Source: a virus. From it: a DNA stretch of 20,036 nt. The translations under genes were made by a program, and so were the position numbers. The stretch is taken from IMG/VR virus record IMGVR_UViG_3300021957_000424, positions 1-20,036 of that record; one strand, 5' to 3'. The notes beneath the pieces were generated by a model. That model was not told where the DNA came from, did not search any database, and was given only the letters and a program-made list of their open reading frames with translations. Shown piece after piece: positions 7,756-17,000 of this stretch (positions within the stretch are counted from its first letter, which is position 1; each line of letters opens with the position of its first letter).

Positions 7756-8369
7756 GAGTACAACCTGACCCACTATATAATCCAGATTCACAACTACCCA
7801 TATCATCAGAGACACGTCTTGGTCGCGGCATAACTATGGCAAAGTTTCTGGGGTCTCGTGGAAGTAGAACATCATTCAGACATATAATATTTGACGATGC
7901 CCGTAGACAGATTGCTCGTAATCTTACTTTACATGCAAGAGCAATAGATATGATAAACGGCAACACCGATAGGTTTAATGATGTTCGTATTATTGTAAGT
8001 GAAGGTATCTATAATAGAAAACCTATCGACTCTGGTGTAGAAATAATGGAACAAAAAGCAATCGGAAACCTTGTATACTATCAAGTCATAGGTACTGATG
8101 GTCAGATTGATTTAGAGAAAACATTTGATGTAGCAGAGTATTGGAAAGACCATATGTTCTATAAAAAATTATATTTGGATTATGATACTTATAATTTTGA
8201 TGGAAGTCTTACGGGACAGATTGGATTACTCATGCCAAGTGTTCCTGCATCCTTTGAGGTGAGGAATAAAGAGTTCAAGAGAGATATAGAGACAGTATTT
8301 AATAATCAACTACAATCTAAAGATGAACTTATTGAAATTCTTTCAATTAAGACACCACAAAACATATAA
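7752..8369 (+). CDS. Uncharacterised baseplate-region protein (205 residues)
   Basis: I do not recognise this protein by function. It sits between the spike needle and gp25 and overlaps the needle gene by four bases (ATGA), so it is likely translated with it and is probably a virion part. The sequence is soluble and mixed alpha/beta: a basic segment (SRGSRTSFRHIIFDDARRQI, residues about 37-56), a helical stretch followed by FNDVRIIVSEGIY, a beta-rich centre, an aromatic cluster (VAEYWKDHMFYKKLYLDYDTY, split here over about residues 126-146) and an acidic-basic helix at the end. No signal peptide, membrane segment, PAAR motif or enzymatic signature is visible. GAGGAAAGAG at 7733-7742 can serve as ribosome-binding site. 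The stop codon lies inside the gp25 late promoter. Confidence 0.7.
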   Translation: MRVQPDPLYNPDSQLPISSETRLGRGITMAKFLGSRGSRTSFRHIIFDDARRQIARNLTLHARAIDMINGNTDRFNDVRIIVSEGIYNRKPIDSGVEIMEQKAIGNLVYYQVIGTDGQIDLEKTFDVAEYWKDHMFYKKLYLDYDTYNFDGSLTGQIGLLMPSVPASFEVRNKEFKRDIETVFNNQLQSKDELIEILSIKTPQNI

Positions 8370-8372
8370 ATA
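8365..8372 (+). promoter_or_regulatory. T4-type late promoter (TATAAATA) before gp25
   Basis: A perfect match to the T4 late promoter octamer, the sequence read by the phage sigma-like factor gp55 with gp33 and the sliding clamp. It overlaps the stop codon of the preceding gene and ends five bases before the gp25 ATG. Late transcripts in T4 begin only a few bases after this octamer, so a transcript from here would start at or near the gp25 start codon. Only three copies of the octamer were found in the window on the + strand and none on the - strand. Confidence 0.62.
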
Positions 8373-8377
8373 AAGAT

Positions 8378-8830
8378 ATGACAAGAAGAGCATTTTCACT
8401 AGAGGACGGCGGGGACTTAGGAACCAATAATGTTTCTATAACACGTAGAGTCCAATATAAAGATATAGATTTGACACTAGCGGTCAAACCTACGAGTGGT
8501 GACGTCTACAAGAAACTCGATGCCGCCGCAGTTAAGCAATCGGTAAAAAGTCTTATAATGACTAATCAACTTGAGAAACCCTTTCGTCCTAACTATGGTG
8601 CTAACATAAGAAGTCTCCTTTTCGATTTGATAGATTATGGAGAAGATTATATTATAGAAGAAAAAATTATATCTGCGATAGAAAGATTTGAACCAAGGGC
8701 AGAGATAATAGATATTAGTGTTAAGGGAATAGAGGGATATAAAAATACTATAGACACTACAATAACATTTAAAATATTAAATACATCAGAAGTGGTACAG
8801 TTCACCACCAATCTCGCAAGGTTAAGATAA
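8378..8830 (+). CDS. gp25: Baseplate wedge subunit gp25
   Basis: gp25 (family of P2 gpW) bridges the wedge core to the sheath and nucleates sheath assembly. The protein has 150 residues (T4: 132). The family core is clear: KQSVKSLIMTNQLEKPFRPN (about residues 53-72), YGANIRSLLFDLID, and ERFEPRAEIIDISVKG with the closing beta strands DTTITFKILNTSEVVQFT. The N-terminal RRAFSLEDGGDLG and the VQYKDIDLTLAVKP stretch also look like marine T4-like gp25. There is no good Shine-Dalgarno sequence in the 15 bases before the ATG, which are instead occupied by the late promoter. The stop abuts the gp6 start directly. Confidence 0.92.
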   Translation: MTRRAFSLEDGGDLGTNNVSITRRVQYKDIDLTLAVKPTSGDVYKKLDAAAVKQSVKSLIMTNQLEKPFRPNYGANIRSLLFDLIDYGEDYIIEEKIISAIERFEPRAEIIDISVKGIEGYKNTIDTTITFKILNTSEVVQFTTNLARLR

Positions 8831-10672
8831 ATGGCAACAACAATCAATTCAACATCTTTAGACTTTGATACAATAAAGAATAATCTAAAGACATCACTTC
8901 AGAACTCTGGTGAGTTCAACACATTTAACTTCCAAGCGGCAGGGATATCGAGTATCCTTGATGTGCTCGCATACAATACACACTACAATGCTTTGACCGC
9001 GAACTTTGCGTTAAATGAATCCTTCCTGAGTACTGCTCAACTTAGAAGTTCTGTTTTATCTCTAGCAGAAGGTATCGGATATGTTCCTGATTCAAGAACC
9101 TCTGCACTAGCACTCGTTAATCTATCAATAAATCTAAGTGGTGTTTCAAATAGACCCTCTACTATTCAACTCAACGAAAACTTTAAGTTCACTTCAAGTG
9201 TGGATGATGTCAACTATACATTCCAAACAAGAGAAGACATATCTGCAACTGATGGTGGAGAAGGAATATATAAGTTTACAGATGCCGCATCAGATGATAA
9301 AATAAAAATATTTGAGGGGATAGCACGAACAAAAACATTCCTTGCTTTGAAAGCAACAGACAATCCTGTCTACATTATTCCAGATAAGAGACTTGACATA
9401 TCAAGTGCCGTTGTTAGAGTGTTTGATTCAGCAACGTCTTCAACATTTACTACATACTCAAACCTCATCAATGCGCGGTCAATAAACCAGAACTCTACTT
9501 TATATATTCTTAGAGAAGCACCCAATGGTCTATATGAACTTGCTTTTGGTAACGGTGTTACATTAGGTAAAGCACCTAATGTCGGTGCGAAGATAGAAGT
9601 AGAGTATCTTTCAACTTCAGGTGAACTTGCCAATACCGCAAAAATATTTTCCCCACAAACTACTGTAATAATAAATAACGTAGCATATCCTGTTATCACA
9701 TCAACTAATTCTAATGCTGTTGGTGGTGGTTCAAAAGAGAGTGTAGAAAGTATTCGTAAGAATGCACCTTTCCAGTATGCGTCACAGAACAGAATGGTAA
9801 CTGCCTCAGATTACTCTTCATTGATACTCAAAAACTATTCATCATTTATTGAGGACATACAATCCTTTGGAGGAGAAGATGCACTCGAACCAGAATATGG
9901 TGTGGTCTTTGTATCAATATTATTTAAGAAAAATGATGATGACACAGAACTTGAGATTGAAACTCAAACAAGAATAAAAGATGAGATACTACAACTCTCA
10001 GATGAGTTGTCGGTTGCATCATTCGATGTCAAGTTTGATGACCCTATAACCACCTTTATAGAAGTCAATACCTTCTTCCAATTTAGTAATAATCTTACAA
10101 CCCTATCAAAAAATACAATACAAAATAATGTAGCAGTTGCGGTTGAAAACTATTTTAGTGTTAATACAGGTAAGTTTAATCAGTCCTTCAGAAGGTCAAA
10201 CCTACTATCACTTGTTGATGAAACAAGTCCTGCGGTATTATCCTCACGACAAGAAATCAAAATGCAAAGAAGATTTACTCCAGTTTTGAATACAATACAG
10301 AACTATAAGATTAGATATGCGGCACCCATAGTAGACCCTGATGATGTATTCTACAGAATAACATCTACTACATTTACCTTCAGAGGCAATCCATGTATAC
10401 TGAGAAACAGATTGAACTCAAATGTTATTGAGGTGTTTGATACATCTCAAGGTTCTGTTATAGTTGATAATATTGGAGACTATTCTGGAGACACTATCAA
10501 TATAGTAGGACTTCAGATTGATTCTATTCTTGGGGCAGATACTTTCCTAAAAGTCTCTGCTACTCCTGCAAACCAAAGTGCTATATCTCCTTTAAGACAA
10601 GATATCGTAACTTTAGATATTGATAAAAGTAAAACCACAATCGTAGATGTTGCTTCAGGGGTTCTTAATTAA
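8831..10672 (+). CDS. gp6: Baseplate wedge subunit gp6
   Basis: gp6 (functional counterpart of P2 gpJ) forms the ring that joins the wedges around the hub and rearranges when the sheath contracts. Length 613 residues (T4: 660). The N-terminus has the family pattern: FDTIKNNLKTSLQNSGEFNT, NFQAAGISSILDVLAYNTHY, then NALTANFALNESFLSTAQLR and LAEGIGYVPDSRTSA (to about residue 95). The middle contains the gpJ-like beta-rich region (YELAFGNGVTLGKAPNVGAK, GGSKESVESIRKNAPFQYAS, MVTASDYSSLILKNY, about 235-335), the best conserved part of the family. AAGG at 8818-8821 precedes the start. It overlaps the next gene by one base. Confidence 0.92.
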   Translation: MATTINSTSLDFDTIKNNLKTSLQNSGEFNTFNFQAAGISSILDVLAYNTHYNALTANFALNESFLSTAQLRSSVLSLAEGIGYVPDSRTSALALVNLSINLSGVSNRPSTIQLNENFKFTSSVDDVNYTFQTREDISATDGGEGIYKFTDAASDDKIKIFEGIARTKTFLALKATDNPVYIIPDKRLDISSAVVRVFDSATSSTFTTYSNLINARSINQNSTLYILREAPNGLYELAFGNGVTLGKAPNVGAKIEVEYLSTSGELANTAKIFSPQTTVIINNVAYPVITSTNSNAVGGGSKESVESIRKNAPFQYASQNRMVTASDYSSLILKNYSSFIEDIQSFGGEDALEPEYGVVFVSILFKKNDDDTELEIETQTRIKDEILQLSDELSVASFDVKFDDPITTFIEVNTFFQFSNNLTTLSKNTIQNNVAVAVENYFSVNTGKFNQSFRRSNLLSLVDETSPAVLSSRQEIKMQRRFTPVLNTIQNYKIRYAAPIVDPDDVFYRITSTTFTFRGNPCILRNRLNSNVIEVFDTSQGSVIVDNIGDYSGDTINIVGLQIDSILGADTFLKVSATPANQSAISPLRQDIVTLDIDKSKTTIVDVASGVLN

Positions 10673-11658
10673 TGGCAAACAATGACGATATCACTTTAAG
10701 AGATTATAATCGAAGAGAACTTGCCTTCCCTAAGTATCAAGTCAAGGAAATCCTTCCTGAGTTTTTTCGTTCAGAGTATCCTAAGTTAATCACATTACTC
10801 GATGAGTACTATAACTTTGAAAACTCTGAGGAGTCTCCTTCTAGACTTATCAGAGATTTATATTATACAAGAGATATAACACAGACAGATTTATCTCTTC
10901 TCTCTTTCATCGAAGACGAGTTATTACTTGGACAGAACTTCTTCGAAGGGTTCTCTGATAAAAGGGCGGCATCAAAATACTCTAGTGTATTGTTTAGGTC
11001 AAAGGGTACAAAGTATTCTATACAACAGTTCTTCAGAACATTCTTTGGTATTGACCCTGATATAATATACACTAAGAATAATGTTTTCAATGTGGGTGAT
11101 GACATCGGTCCTGACTCACAGAAGTTTATTACTGACAATAAGTTATATCAAAAACATGCTATACTCATCAGGTCAGAACTAGCACAAGATAAGTGGAGAG
11201 ATGCATACAAACTTTTTGTCCATCCTGCAGGAACATTCTTGGGGTCAGAAATACAATTAGTGAGTTCGGTTGTAGACACTTTAATTGCCCCGATAGTTGA
11301 TATCGAACCACCCCCACCCTTTGCGGTTCATGGTACTGCTTCATTCAACTCTGTAGCATCACTTGACCATACCTCACTTATAGATGATGTTGATAGTGAC
11401 AATGCGGGTCTACTCACTAGAATAAGACCAGAACTTGTAAGTATGGCATTCAATAATGATGCTACAATAACAATACAACAAATAGATAATCAGTATGGAA
11501 GTTTACGTGAAGCACAAAGTGCATCGTCACCAACCTTTGATGATACTAGTATTGACTTCTCAAATAACTTTGCGTTTGAAACATTAGACCAAACACGACA
11601 TGTATTTTATAGTGCAGATTCTGATACTTATATATCAAATCTTGGACATCTAGGTTAA
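10672..11658 (+). CDS. Baseplate wedge protein in the gp7 position
   Basis: T4 gp7 starts wedge assembly and corresponds to P2 gpI; in T4 it directly follows gene 6. This protein has that position but only 328 residues against 1032 in T4. Residues 1-200 are well structured and look conserved among marine T4-like phages: ELAFPKYQVKEILPEFFRSE, PKLITLLDEYYNF, SPSRLIRDLYYTRDITQTD, FRSKGTKYSIQQFFRTFFGI, and DAYKLFVHPAGTFLGSEIQL. After residue 215 the sequence becomes a less ordered Asp/Ser/Asn-rich tail. Without the rest of a gp7-length protein I give the wedge role as likely and the gp7 name as tentative. CAGGGG at 10657-10661 is the likely ribosome-binding site. Confidence 0.55.
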   Translation: MANNDDITLRDYNRRELAFPKYQVKEILPEFFRSEYPKLITLLDEYYNFENSEESPSRLIRDLYYTRDITQTDLSLLSFIEDELLLGQNFFEGFSDKRAASKYSSVLFRSKGTKYSIQQFFRTFFGIDPDIIYTKNNVFNVGDDIGPDSQKFITDNKLYQKHAILIRSELAQDKWRDAYKLFVHPAGTFLGSEIQLVSSVVDTLIAPIVDIEPPPPFAVHGTASFNSVASLDHTSLIDDVDSDNAGLLTRIRPELVSMAFNNDATITIQQIDNQYGSLREAQSASSPTFDDTSIDFSNNFAFETLDQTRHVFYSADSDTYISNLGHLG

Positions 11659-11665
11659 AAAAGTA

Positions 11666-11673
11666 TATAAATA
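11666..11673 (+). promoter_or_regulatory. T4-type late promoter (TATAAATA) before the repeat fibre gene
   Basis: A perfect TATAAATA in the only real intergenic gap of the window (11659-11697), 24 bases before the fibre-like gene. A transcript starting some six bases after it would have a leader of about 20 bases containing the ribosome-binding site at 11685-11694. Position, exact match and spacing all fit a working late promoter for the fibre, gp8 and DUF4815 genes. Confidence 0.8.
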
Positions 11674-11684
11674 GAATAAAGAAT

Positions 11685-11694
11685 TAGGATAATA
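11685..11694 (+). promoter_or_regulatory. Conserved ribosome-binding leader TAGGATAATA, copy 1
   Basis: Ten bases identical to those before gp8 and before the DUF4815 gene. The AGGA core (11686-11689) lies eight bases before the ATG at 11698. An ATG at 11694 opens a three-codon frame (Met-Asn-Asp-stop) and overlaps this leader; the start at 11698 is the correct one because it opens the long frame. Confidence 0.7.
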
Positions 11695-11697
11695 TGA

Positions 11698-12693
11698 ATG
11701 ACTAAACAAACATTAAATAAAGGTAGTGCCAATAATGATGGGACAGGGGATTCTCTTCGTGTAGGTGCAACTAAGATTCAAGCAAACTTTGATGAACTCT
11801 ATGGCATGTTAGGGGGCGACGCTCTTGCATCAGGTATCACGCTCGACGCAACAACTAAGGGTATTATATTTGAAGGTGCTCAATCTGACCTTCATCAAAC
11901 TACTCTCGTTGTAACAGAACCTACTGCGGATAGAACGATTACTATTCCAGACATCACAGGTAATGTTGTATTAGACACTTCAACAAATACTCTTGTAAAT
12001 AAAACCTTGACAACACCACAAATAAATGATACAAGTGCAGACCATAAGTATGTCTTTGCAGTATCAGAACTTGCGGCAGATAGAAATGTAACATTACCTT
12101 TATTGACAGGTCACGATGAGTTTACTTTCAATGCTCATACACAAACACTTACTAACAAGACATTAACAGCACCAACAATAACAACTCCTGCTATAACCTC
12201 TCCTAAGATTACAACAAGTATACAGGATGCAAACGCCAACACAGTATTGACTATTCCTGCACCTTCAGGAACTATAGTAAATAACTTAAAAATAACTAGT
12301 TCAGTAACAGGTGCTAGTCCTACTTTAGAAGCAGTAGGAACAGATAATAACGTTGGTATTAACATATCATCAAAGGGTTCTGGTTTATTAACACTTACGG
12401 GTGGACTATCTCTGACGGATGAAAGTCTGAGTGGAGATAACGTTTCTATATCACTAGCAACTACAACTACAATATTTACTAGAGCAAATGCTGTAAGTGC
12501 AGGTCTTGCTAATGGTACAGATACAGGACAAATAAAAATACTTTCAGTTAAAGGGGCAGGAACTGTAACAATAACCCCAGATAACTTTGCTCCAGGAAAT
12601 ACACTAACTCTACAAGAACATGAGGGTGCAATACTTTTATGGGACGGTAATGAATGGGGTCTAATATCAACTTATGGTGGAGCAGTAGGATAA
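11698..12693 (+). CDS. Fibre-like structural protein with internal repeats
   Basis: A 331-residue protein that is probably a short trimeric fibre or baseplate decoration. The N-terminus (NKGSANNDGTGDSLRVGATK then IQANFDELYGML, residues 7-38) is a common attachment-type start in fibres of marine T4-like phages. Residues 67-109 and 116-161 are two copies of a repeat of about 50 residues: T-LVVTEPTADRTITIP ... NTLVNKTLTTPQI against YVFAVSELAADRNVTLP ... QTLTNKTLTAPTI; a shortened third copy (NTVLTIPAPSGTIVNN) follows at about 180-196. The remainder is Thr/Ser/Gly-rich and ends with a globular-looking EGAILLWDGNEWGLIS. It has its own late promoter and sits between the gp7-position gene and gp8, a place where T4 has no gene. 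No chaperone or enzyme motif is visible. Confidence 0.75.
   Translation: MTKQTLNKGSANNDGTGDSLRVGATKIQANFDELYGMLGGDALASGITLDATTKGIIFEGAQSDLHQTTLVVTEPTADRTITIPDITGNVVLDTSTNTLVNKTLTTPQINDTSADHKYVFAVSELAADRNVTLPLLTGHDEFTFNAHTQTLTNKTLTAPTITTPAITSPKITTSIQDANANTVLTIPAPSGTIVNNLKITSSVTGASPTLEAVGTDNNVGINISSKGSGLLTLTGGLSLTDESLSGDNVSISLATTTTIFTRANAVSAGLANGTDTGQIKILSVKGAGTVTITPDNFAPGNTLTLQEHEGAILLWDGNEWGLISTYGGAVG
11896..12180 (+). repeat. Two diverged in-frame repeats of about 50 codons
   Basis: The copies cover 11896-12024 and 12043-12180. They match at protein level (ADR-T/V-T-I/L-P near the start; TLxNKTLTxPxI at the end, offset 50-52 residues) but have drifted at DNA level, so the duplication is old. 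A truncated third copy lies around 12235-12285. Confidence 0.6.
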
Positions 12694-12695
12694 TA
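12686..12695 (+). promoter_or_regulatory. Conserved ribosome-binding leader TAGGATAATA, copy 2
   Basis: Same ten bases as before the fibre-like and DUF4815 genes. The AGGA core (12687-12690) lies seven bases before the gp8 ATG; the TAA inside the leader (12691-12693) is the stop of the fibre-like gene. Confidence 0.7.
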
Positions 12696-12697
12696 AA

Positions 12698-14083
12698 ATG
12701 GCAATCATAACACAAACATTAAAAAAAGAAACTATTAGATTACTAAAAGAAAACTTTGATTCGTCTGCGAATAAATATTATCTTGGTATTGGTCGTTCTA
12801 ATACTTGGGATAATGCAACTGATACTCCTCCCGTAACAGAGAACACTGCTGTTGAAGAAAGACTATATAGGAACTCTCTTCAATCTGTAAAATTAATATC
12901 GGATGCTTCGTTTATTATCCCTCGTAATAATTGGAGTGCAAACACACATTACTCTGCTTACAACGATAAGCAAGTTGGATATCCCGGAAATCCTTATTAT
13001 GTAATGAATGACGAGAACCAAGTATACATATGTATCCAACGGGCAAAGAGTGCTACAGGTGGAGAGATTGCTTCTTCTATACAACCTACAGGTCATTTAG
13101 ATGGTACCACTTTTAGAACAAGTGATGACTATGCTTGGAAGTTCTTATATTCAATATCTGCAGGAGATGCGAATAAATATATTGCCGCAAACTTCTTACC
13201 CGTAAAATTACAAGGTGCAACAACTATTAGTTCTCCTGCCGCAGACATCGAACAACTTGCCGTACAGAATGCCGCAGTAGATGGACAGATTGTAGGGTAT
13301 GAAGTTGTGTCTGGTGGTTCAGGATATACTTCAACTCCTACACTTACGATACATGGTGATGGTAGTGGTGCTGTAGCAATAGCAACAAGAAGTGGTGGTG
13401 AAATCGTAAAGGTTGAGGTACACGATAGTGCAGGGAGTGTTTCTGGTGTACTTAAACCTGCATTTCCATTAGGTTTAGGATATACTAATGCATCTATATC
13501 ACAGTCTGCCGCAGGTCAAACCACTGATGCTGTCATTAGACCTATCATCGGTTCAAAGGGTGGTCTTGGAGCAGACCCTAGAAATGACTTACGTTCTGAT
13601 GGTATAATGTTTTCAGTAAAACCTTCAGGAGATGAAGTTGATGGAGACTTTGTTATAGGTAATGATTTCCGTCAAGTAGGTCTTATAAGAAACCCTCTTG
13701 TATCTGTGGGTGGTTCAGCATTCGGTGATGATACAGGAAACTGTTTAAAGAAACTAGTGCTCGTAAGTAAAAATGGTGACTTTGCAGTAGATGAAACTTT
13801 TTCAAACACAAGTGGTGCTAAAGGTATTATCGATAAGATATCAACAAATGGTTTAGAACTATTCTATCATCAAGACGATGAAACAGGATATAAGACCTTT
13901 TCTACAAGTGAAAATATAACAGGGGCAACTAGTAGTGCCACAGGTAGCACACATGGAAGTACACCTAATGTAAGTGCAGAGGTAGAAACTCTTACTGGAG
14001 ATGTGCTATATATAGATAACAGGGCGGCAGTAACTCGTTCCGCAGACCAAACAGAAGACGTTAAAATAGTCATACAAATTTAG
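12698..14083 (+). CDS. gp8: Baseplate wedge subunit gp8
   Basis: gp8 is a dimeric wedge protein holding the gp10/gp7 side of the T4 baseplate. Although 461 residues long (T4: 334), both ends match T4: KYYLGIGRSNTWDN (T4 IFITFGRSEPWSS), IIPRNNW (VIPRRDW), QVYICIQ (LVYRCLD), YAWKFLYSI (YVWEYLFEI), NKYIAANFLPV, DFRQVGLIRNPL (GFRQISIITNPL), and GDVLYIDNRAAVTRSADQTE followed by DVKIVIQI (T4 GEMIYMENRPPIIMAMDQTE, EINILFTF). The additional length is two insertions: about residues 190-270, with a GGSGYTSTPTLTIHGDGSGA beta motif frequent in marine phage virion proteins, and about 345-430, Ser/Thr/Gly-rich. These probably face outward. The spacing to the fibre gene before is four bases and to the next gene twelve. 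Confidence 0.9.
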   Translation: MAIITQTLKKETIRLLKENFDSSANKYYLGIGRSNTWDNATDTPPVTENTAVEERLYRNSLQSVKLISDASFIIPRNNWSANTHYSAYNDKQVGYPGNPYYVMNDENQVYICIQRAKSATGGEIASSIQPTGHLDGTTFRTSDDYAWKFLYSISAGDANKYIAANFLPVKLQGATTISSPAADIEQLAVQNAAVDGQIVGYEVVSGGSGYTSTPTLTIHGDGSGAVAIATRSGGEIVKVEVHDSAGSVSGVLKPAFPLGLGYTNASISQSAAGQTTDAVIRPIIGSKGGLGADPRNDLRSDGIMFSVKPSGDEVDGDFVIGNDFRQVGLIRNPLVSVGGSAFGDDTGNCLKKLVLVSKNGDFAVDETFSNTSGAKGIIDKISTNGLELFYHQDDETGYKTFSTSENITGATSSATGSTHGSTPNVSAEVETLTGDVLYIDNRAAVTRSADQTEDVKIVIQI

Positions 14084-14090
14084 GATAATA
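14081..14090 (+). promoter_or_regulatory. Conserved ribosome-binding leader TAGGATAATA, copy 3
   Basis: Third identical copy. Its first three bases are the gp8 stop codon (14081-14083); the AGGA core (14082-14085) lies ten bases before the ATG at 14096. Confidence 0.7.
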
Positions 14091-14095
14091 TAACA

Positions 14096-17000
14096 ATGCC
14101 AACTACGTTTACTTCAAATGTCTTTTCATCAACATATAAGGACGATTTCCTTGATAGTGATAACTATCATCGTATTCTTTTCAACAGCGGTAGGGCACTA
14201 CAAGCACGTGAACTCACTCAGATGCAAACTATCATCCAAGAAGAGATTGGAAGATTTGGTCGTAATGTATTTAAAGAAGGTGCCGCAGTAAATCCGGGTG
14301 GACCTTCTATAACAAATAGTTATGAGTTTGTCAAACTAGATACAAACCTTGCCATAAACCAACTTCCTACAGATTTAACAAGTGTTGTTGGAGTAGAACT
14401 TACAGGAGCAACATCTACTGTAAAAGCAAGAGTTCTTGAAGCAGTAAATGCTGTTGGTTCTGACCCTGCAACAATATATGTCCAATACACAAATACTTCA
14501 GGTGGAGCAACAGGGACTACACCCGTTCGATTTGCACCTTCTGAAAATCTCTCAGGGGGTGGGTTCAACTTTCTAGTACAAAGCGATAATAGTACAGATA
14601 ACCCTGCTATAGGTGTTGGTAGTAAAATACATAACGATGGTGGAGACTTTTTTGTAAGAGGACACTTCGTATTTGTCAAACCACAAGGACTTATCCTTTC
14701 TAAATATTCACCAAACCCTACTGCAGTTGTTGGTTTCAGAATAACAGAAGATGTCGTAACAGTAAATGATGCTACTGCATTATATGATAACCAAGGTACA
14801 GTTGCTAATACAACTTCCCCTGGCGCAGATAGGTATCGTATAAAACTTGTTTTAACAACACAAGATGCTATTGTTTCAGGACAAAACTTTGTATATTATT
14901 GTGATGTTGCTGAAGGTAATATTGTTGACCAAGTAAGTGGTACAGATGACTATAATAAAATCAATGACCTTCTTGCAGAAAGAACTAAAGAAGAGTCAGG
15001 TAACTATATTGCGAACAGATTTAATTCAAATCTATCAGAGAGTGGTAACAATACTATACTAGGTGTAGGAAGTGGTATCGCATATGTCAACGGATATCGT
15101 GCGGTTAATGAATCTCCTACTAGTTTGACGATAGCAAAACCAAGAACAACTACTACGGTCAATAACGATGTGGTAGGTGTTTCTTATGGTTCTTATGTTA
15201 TATGTAGTGCATTGAAAGGTGCACTAGATATAGAAGATTATACCGTTATAAATCTTTCAGAGAGTACAACTGATGCTTCAGCAAGTACTTCAGGTACTGC
15301 GAAAGTAAGATATGTAGAAAAAAGTGGAAGTAACTATAACGTATATATCTTTGATGTCAAAATGGATAGTGGAAAATCGTTTCGAAATGTAAAGATTATA
15401 GGTACAGACAGTAATAACTTTGCTACCCTTTCTCTTGAAGCAACTAAAGCAGTTTTAAAAGAATCAATTAATACAGGTCTTGTTTTTCCATTACGACATT
15501 CTCGTCCAGCAAACATCTCAGATGTTTCCTTCGAGGTTCAAAGATACCTTACAGGAGCACCAAGCGGAAGTACAACACTTACTATAGGTGGATTAGGTTT
15601 AGGTGAGACTTATGTAAACACTTCTCAAGTTATCGTAACAACCCATAACGGTGCAGTTGTCACTCCTTCAGGTATAACAGGTGGGTCTTCTTTAGTGATT
15701 GAAGGTCTTATTGATGGCACTACCTATAACGTATATGCCAAAGTAAATAAATCAGACCCTACTGTAAGACCCAAAACCCTTGTAGAGACAACTAGAACTG
15801 CCGCAATCGCCACAGATGCGGTAACAGGTGTCAAGTATGTTGACCTACAAAAGACTGACTTACAAAAAGTAATATCCATAAAACAAACCGATTCAGATGG
15901 TATTGATTTATCTTCTAGATTTACTATTGACGATGGACAGAGACCCGGACATTATGCCAATGCACGTATTATTATTCAAGATGGGGCAACTGCCCCTTCA
16001 GGTAATGTGTTCTGTAGATTCAAACACTTTGCACATGGTGCAGGAGATTACTTCTCTATGAAATCTTATGCTGGCACATTCAGTGTGACTGACGATGTGT
16101 TAAACTATAAGTCCATACCTAACTATAAAGTAAACTCAAGAGGTTCAATAAGTCTAAGAGATGTTATTGACTTCCGTTCTTCGGTTGATGCTTCAGGAAC
16201 ATTCACAGGTACTGGTGCCGCGTCTAATGAAATTATAACAAACGGAGATGTCTTCCAAGCAGATATTCAATACTATCTCCCACGAAAAGATAAAGTGGTC
16301 ATCACCACACAAGGTGAAGTTAAAAACATATTGGGTGAGAATGGTTTCTCATCACAGATACCACCAACACCAGAAAATACACTTGCGTTGTTTGAACTAG
16401 AACATAACGCATATGGACTACATGACTCAGATACTCTTGTAAGACCGCTTGAAGCAAAACGATTTACAATGAGAGATATCTCTAAGTTAGAGAAACGTAT
16501 CGATAAACTTGAAGAAGTTACTTCATTGTCATTACTTGAAGTTGATACTTCAACCTTACTTGTATTAGATTCTTCGGGCAATCCACGTAGTAAGTCAGGT
16601 TTCTTTGTAGATAACTTTATGGATAGAGCATTTACAGATGTTCAAAACCCAATGCATCGTGCGGCGATTGACCCATCACTTGGTATACTACAACCACAAC
16701 AGGTTGATGATAACGTAACACTAAGATACGATTCAGACTTATCGACTAATACTATACTTAAAGGTGATACAGTATATATCAAACATAATAGTGTAACAGC
16801 AATATCACAAACTAAAGTTTCTGGTACTGAGAATGTAAACCCATTTGCGGTTATCTCAGGGGTAGGTCAACTACAACTATCCCCTTGTACTGACGAGTGG
16901 CAAGATACTGTATATACACCTGCAAATGTTATTCAACCCATTGTTCCACAACTATTAAATCAGGTTGCGATTGATGGAAGTTTCACATTCGGTAATGGAG

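Noticed and set aside
11694-11705. Short frame Met-Asn-Asp-stop starting at 11694 as a leader peptide
   Set aside because: Three codons beginning four bases before the real start; AT-rich chance is sufficient and nothing else supports it.
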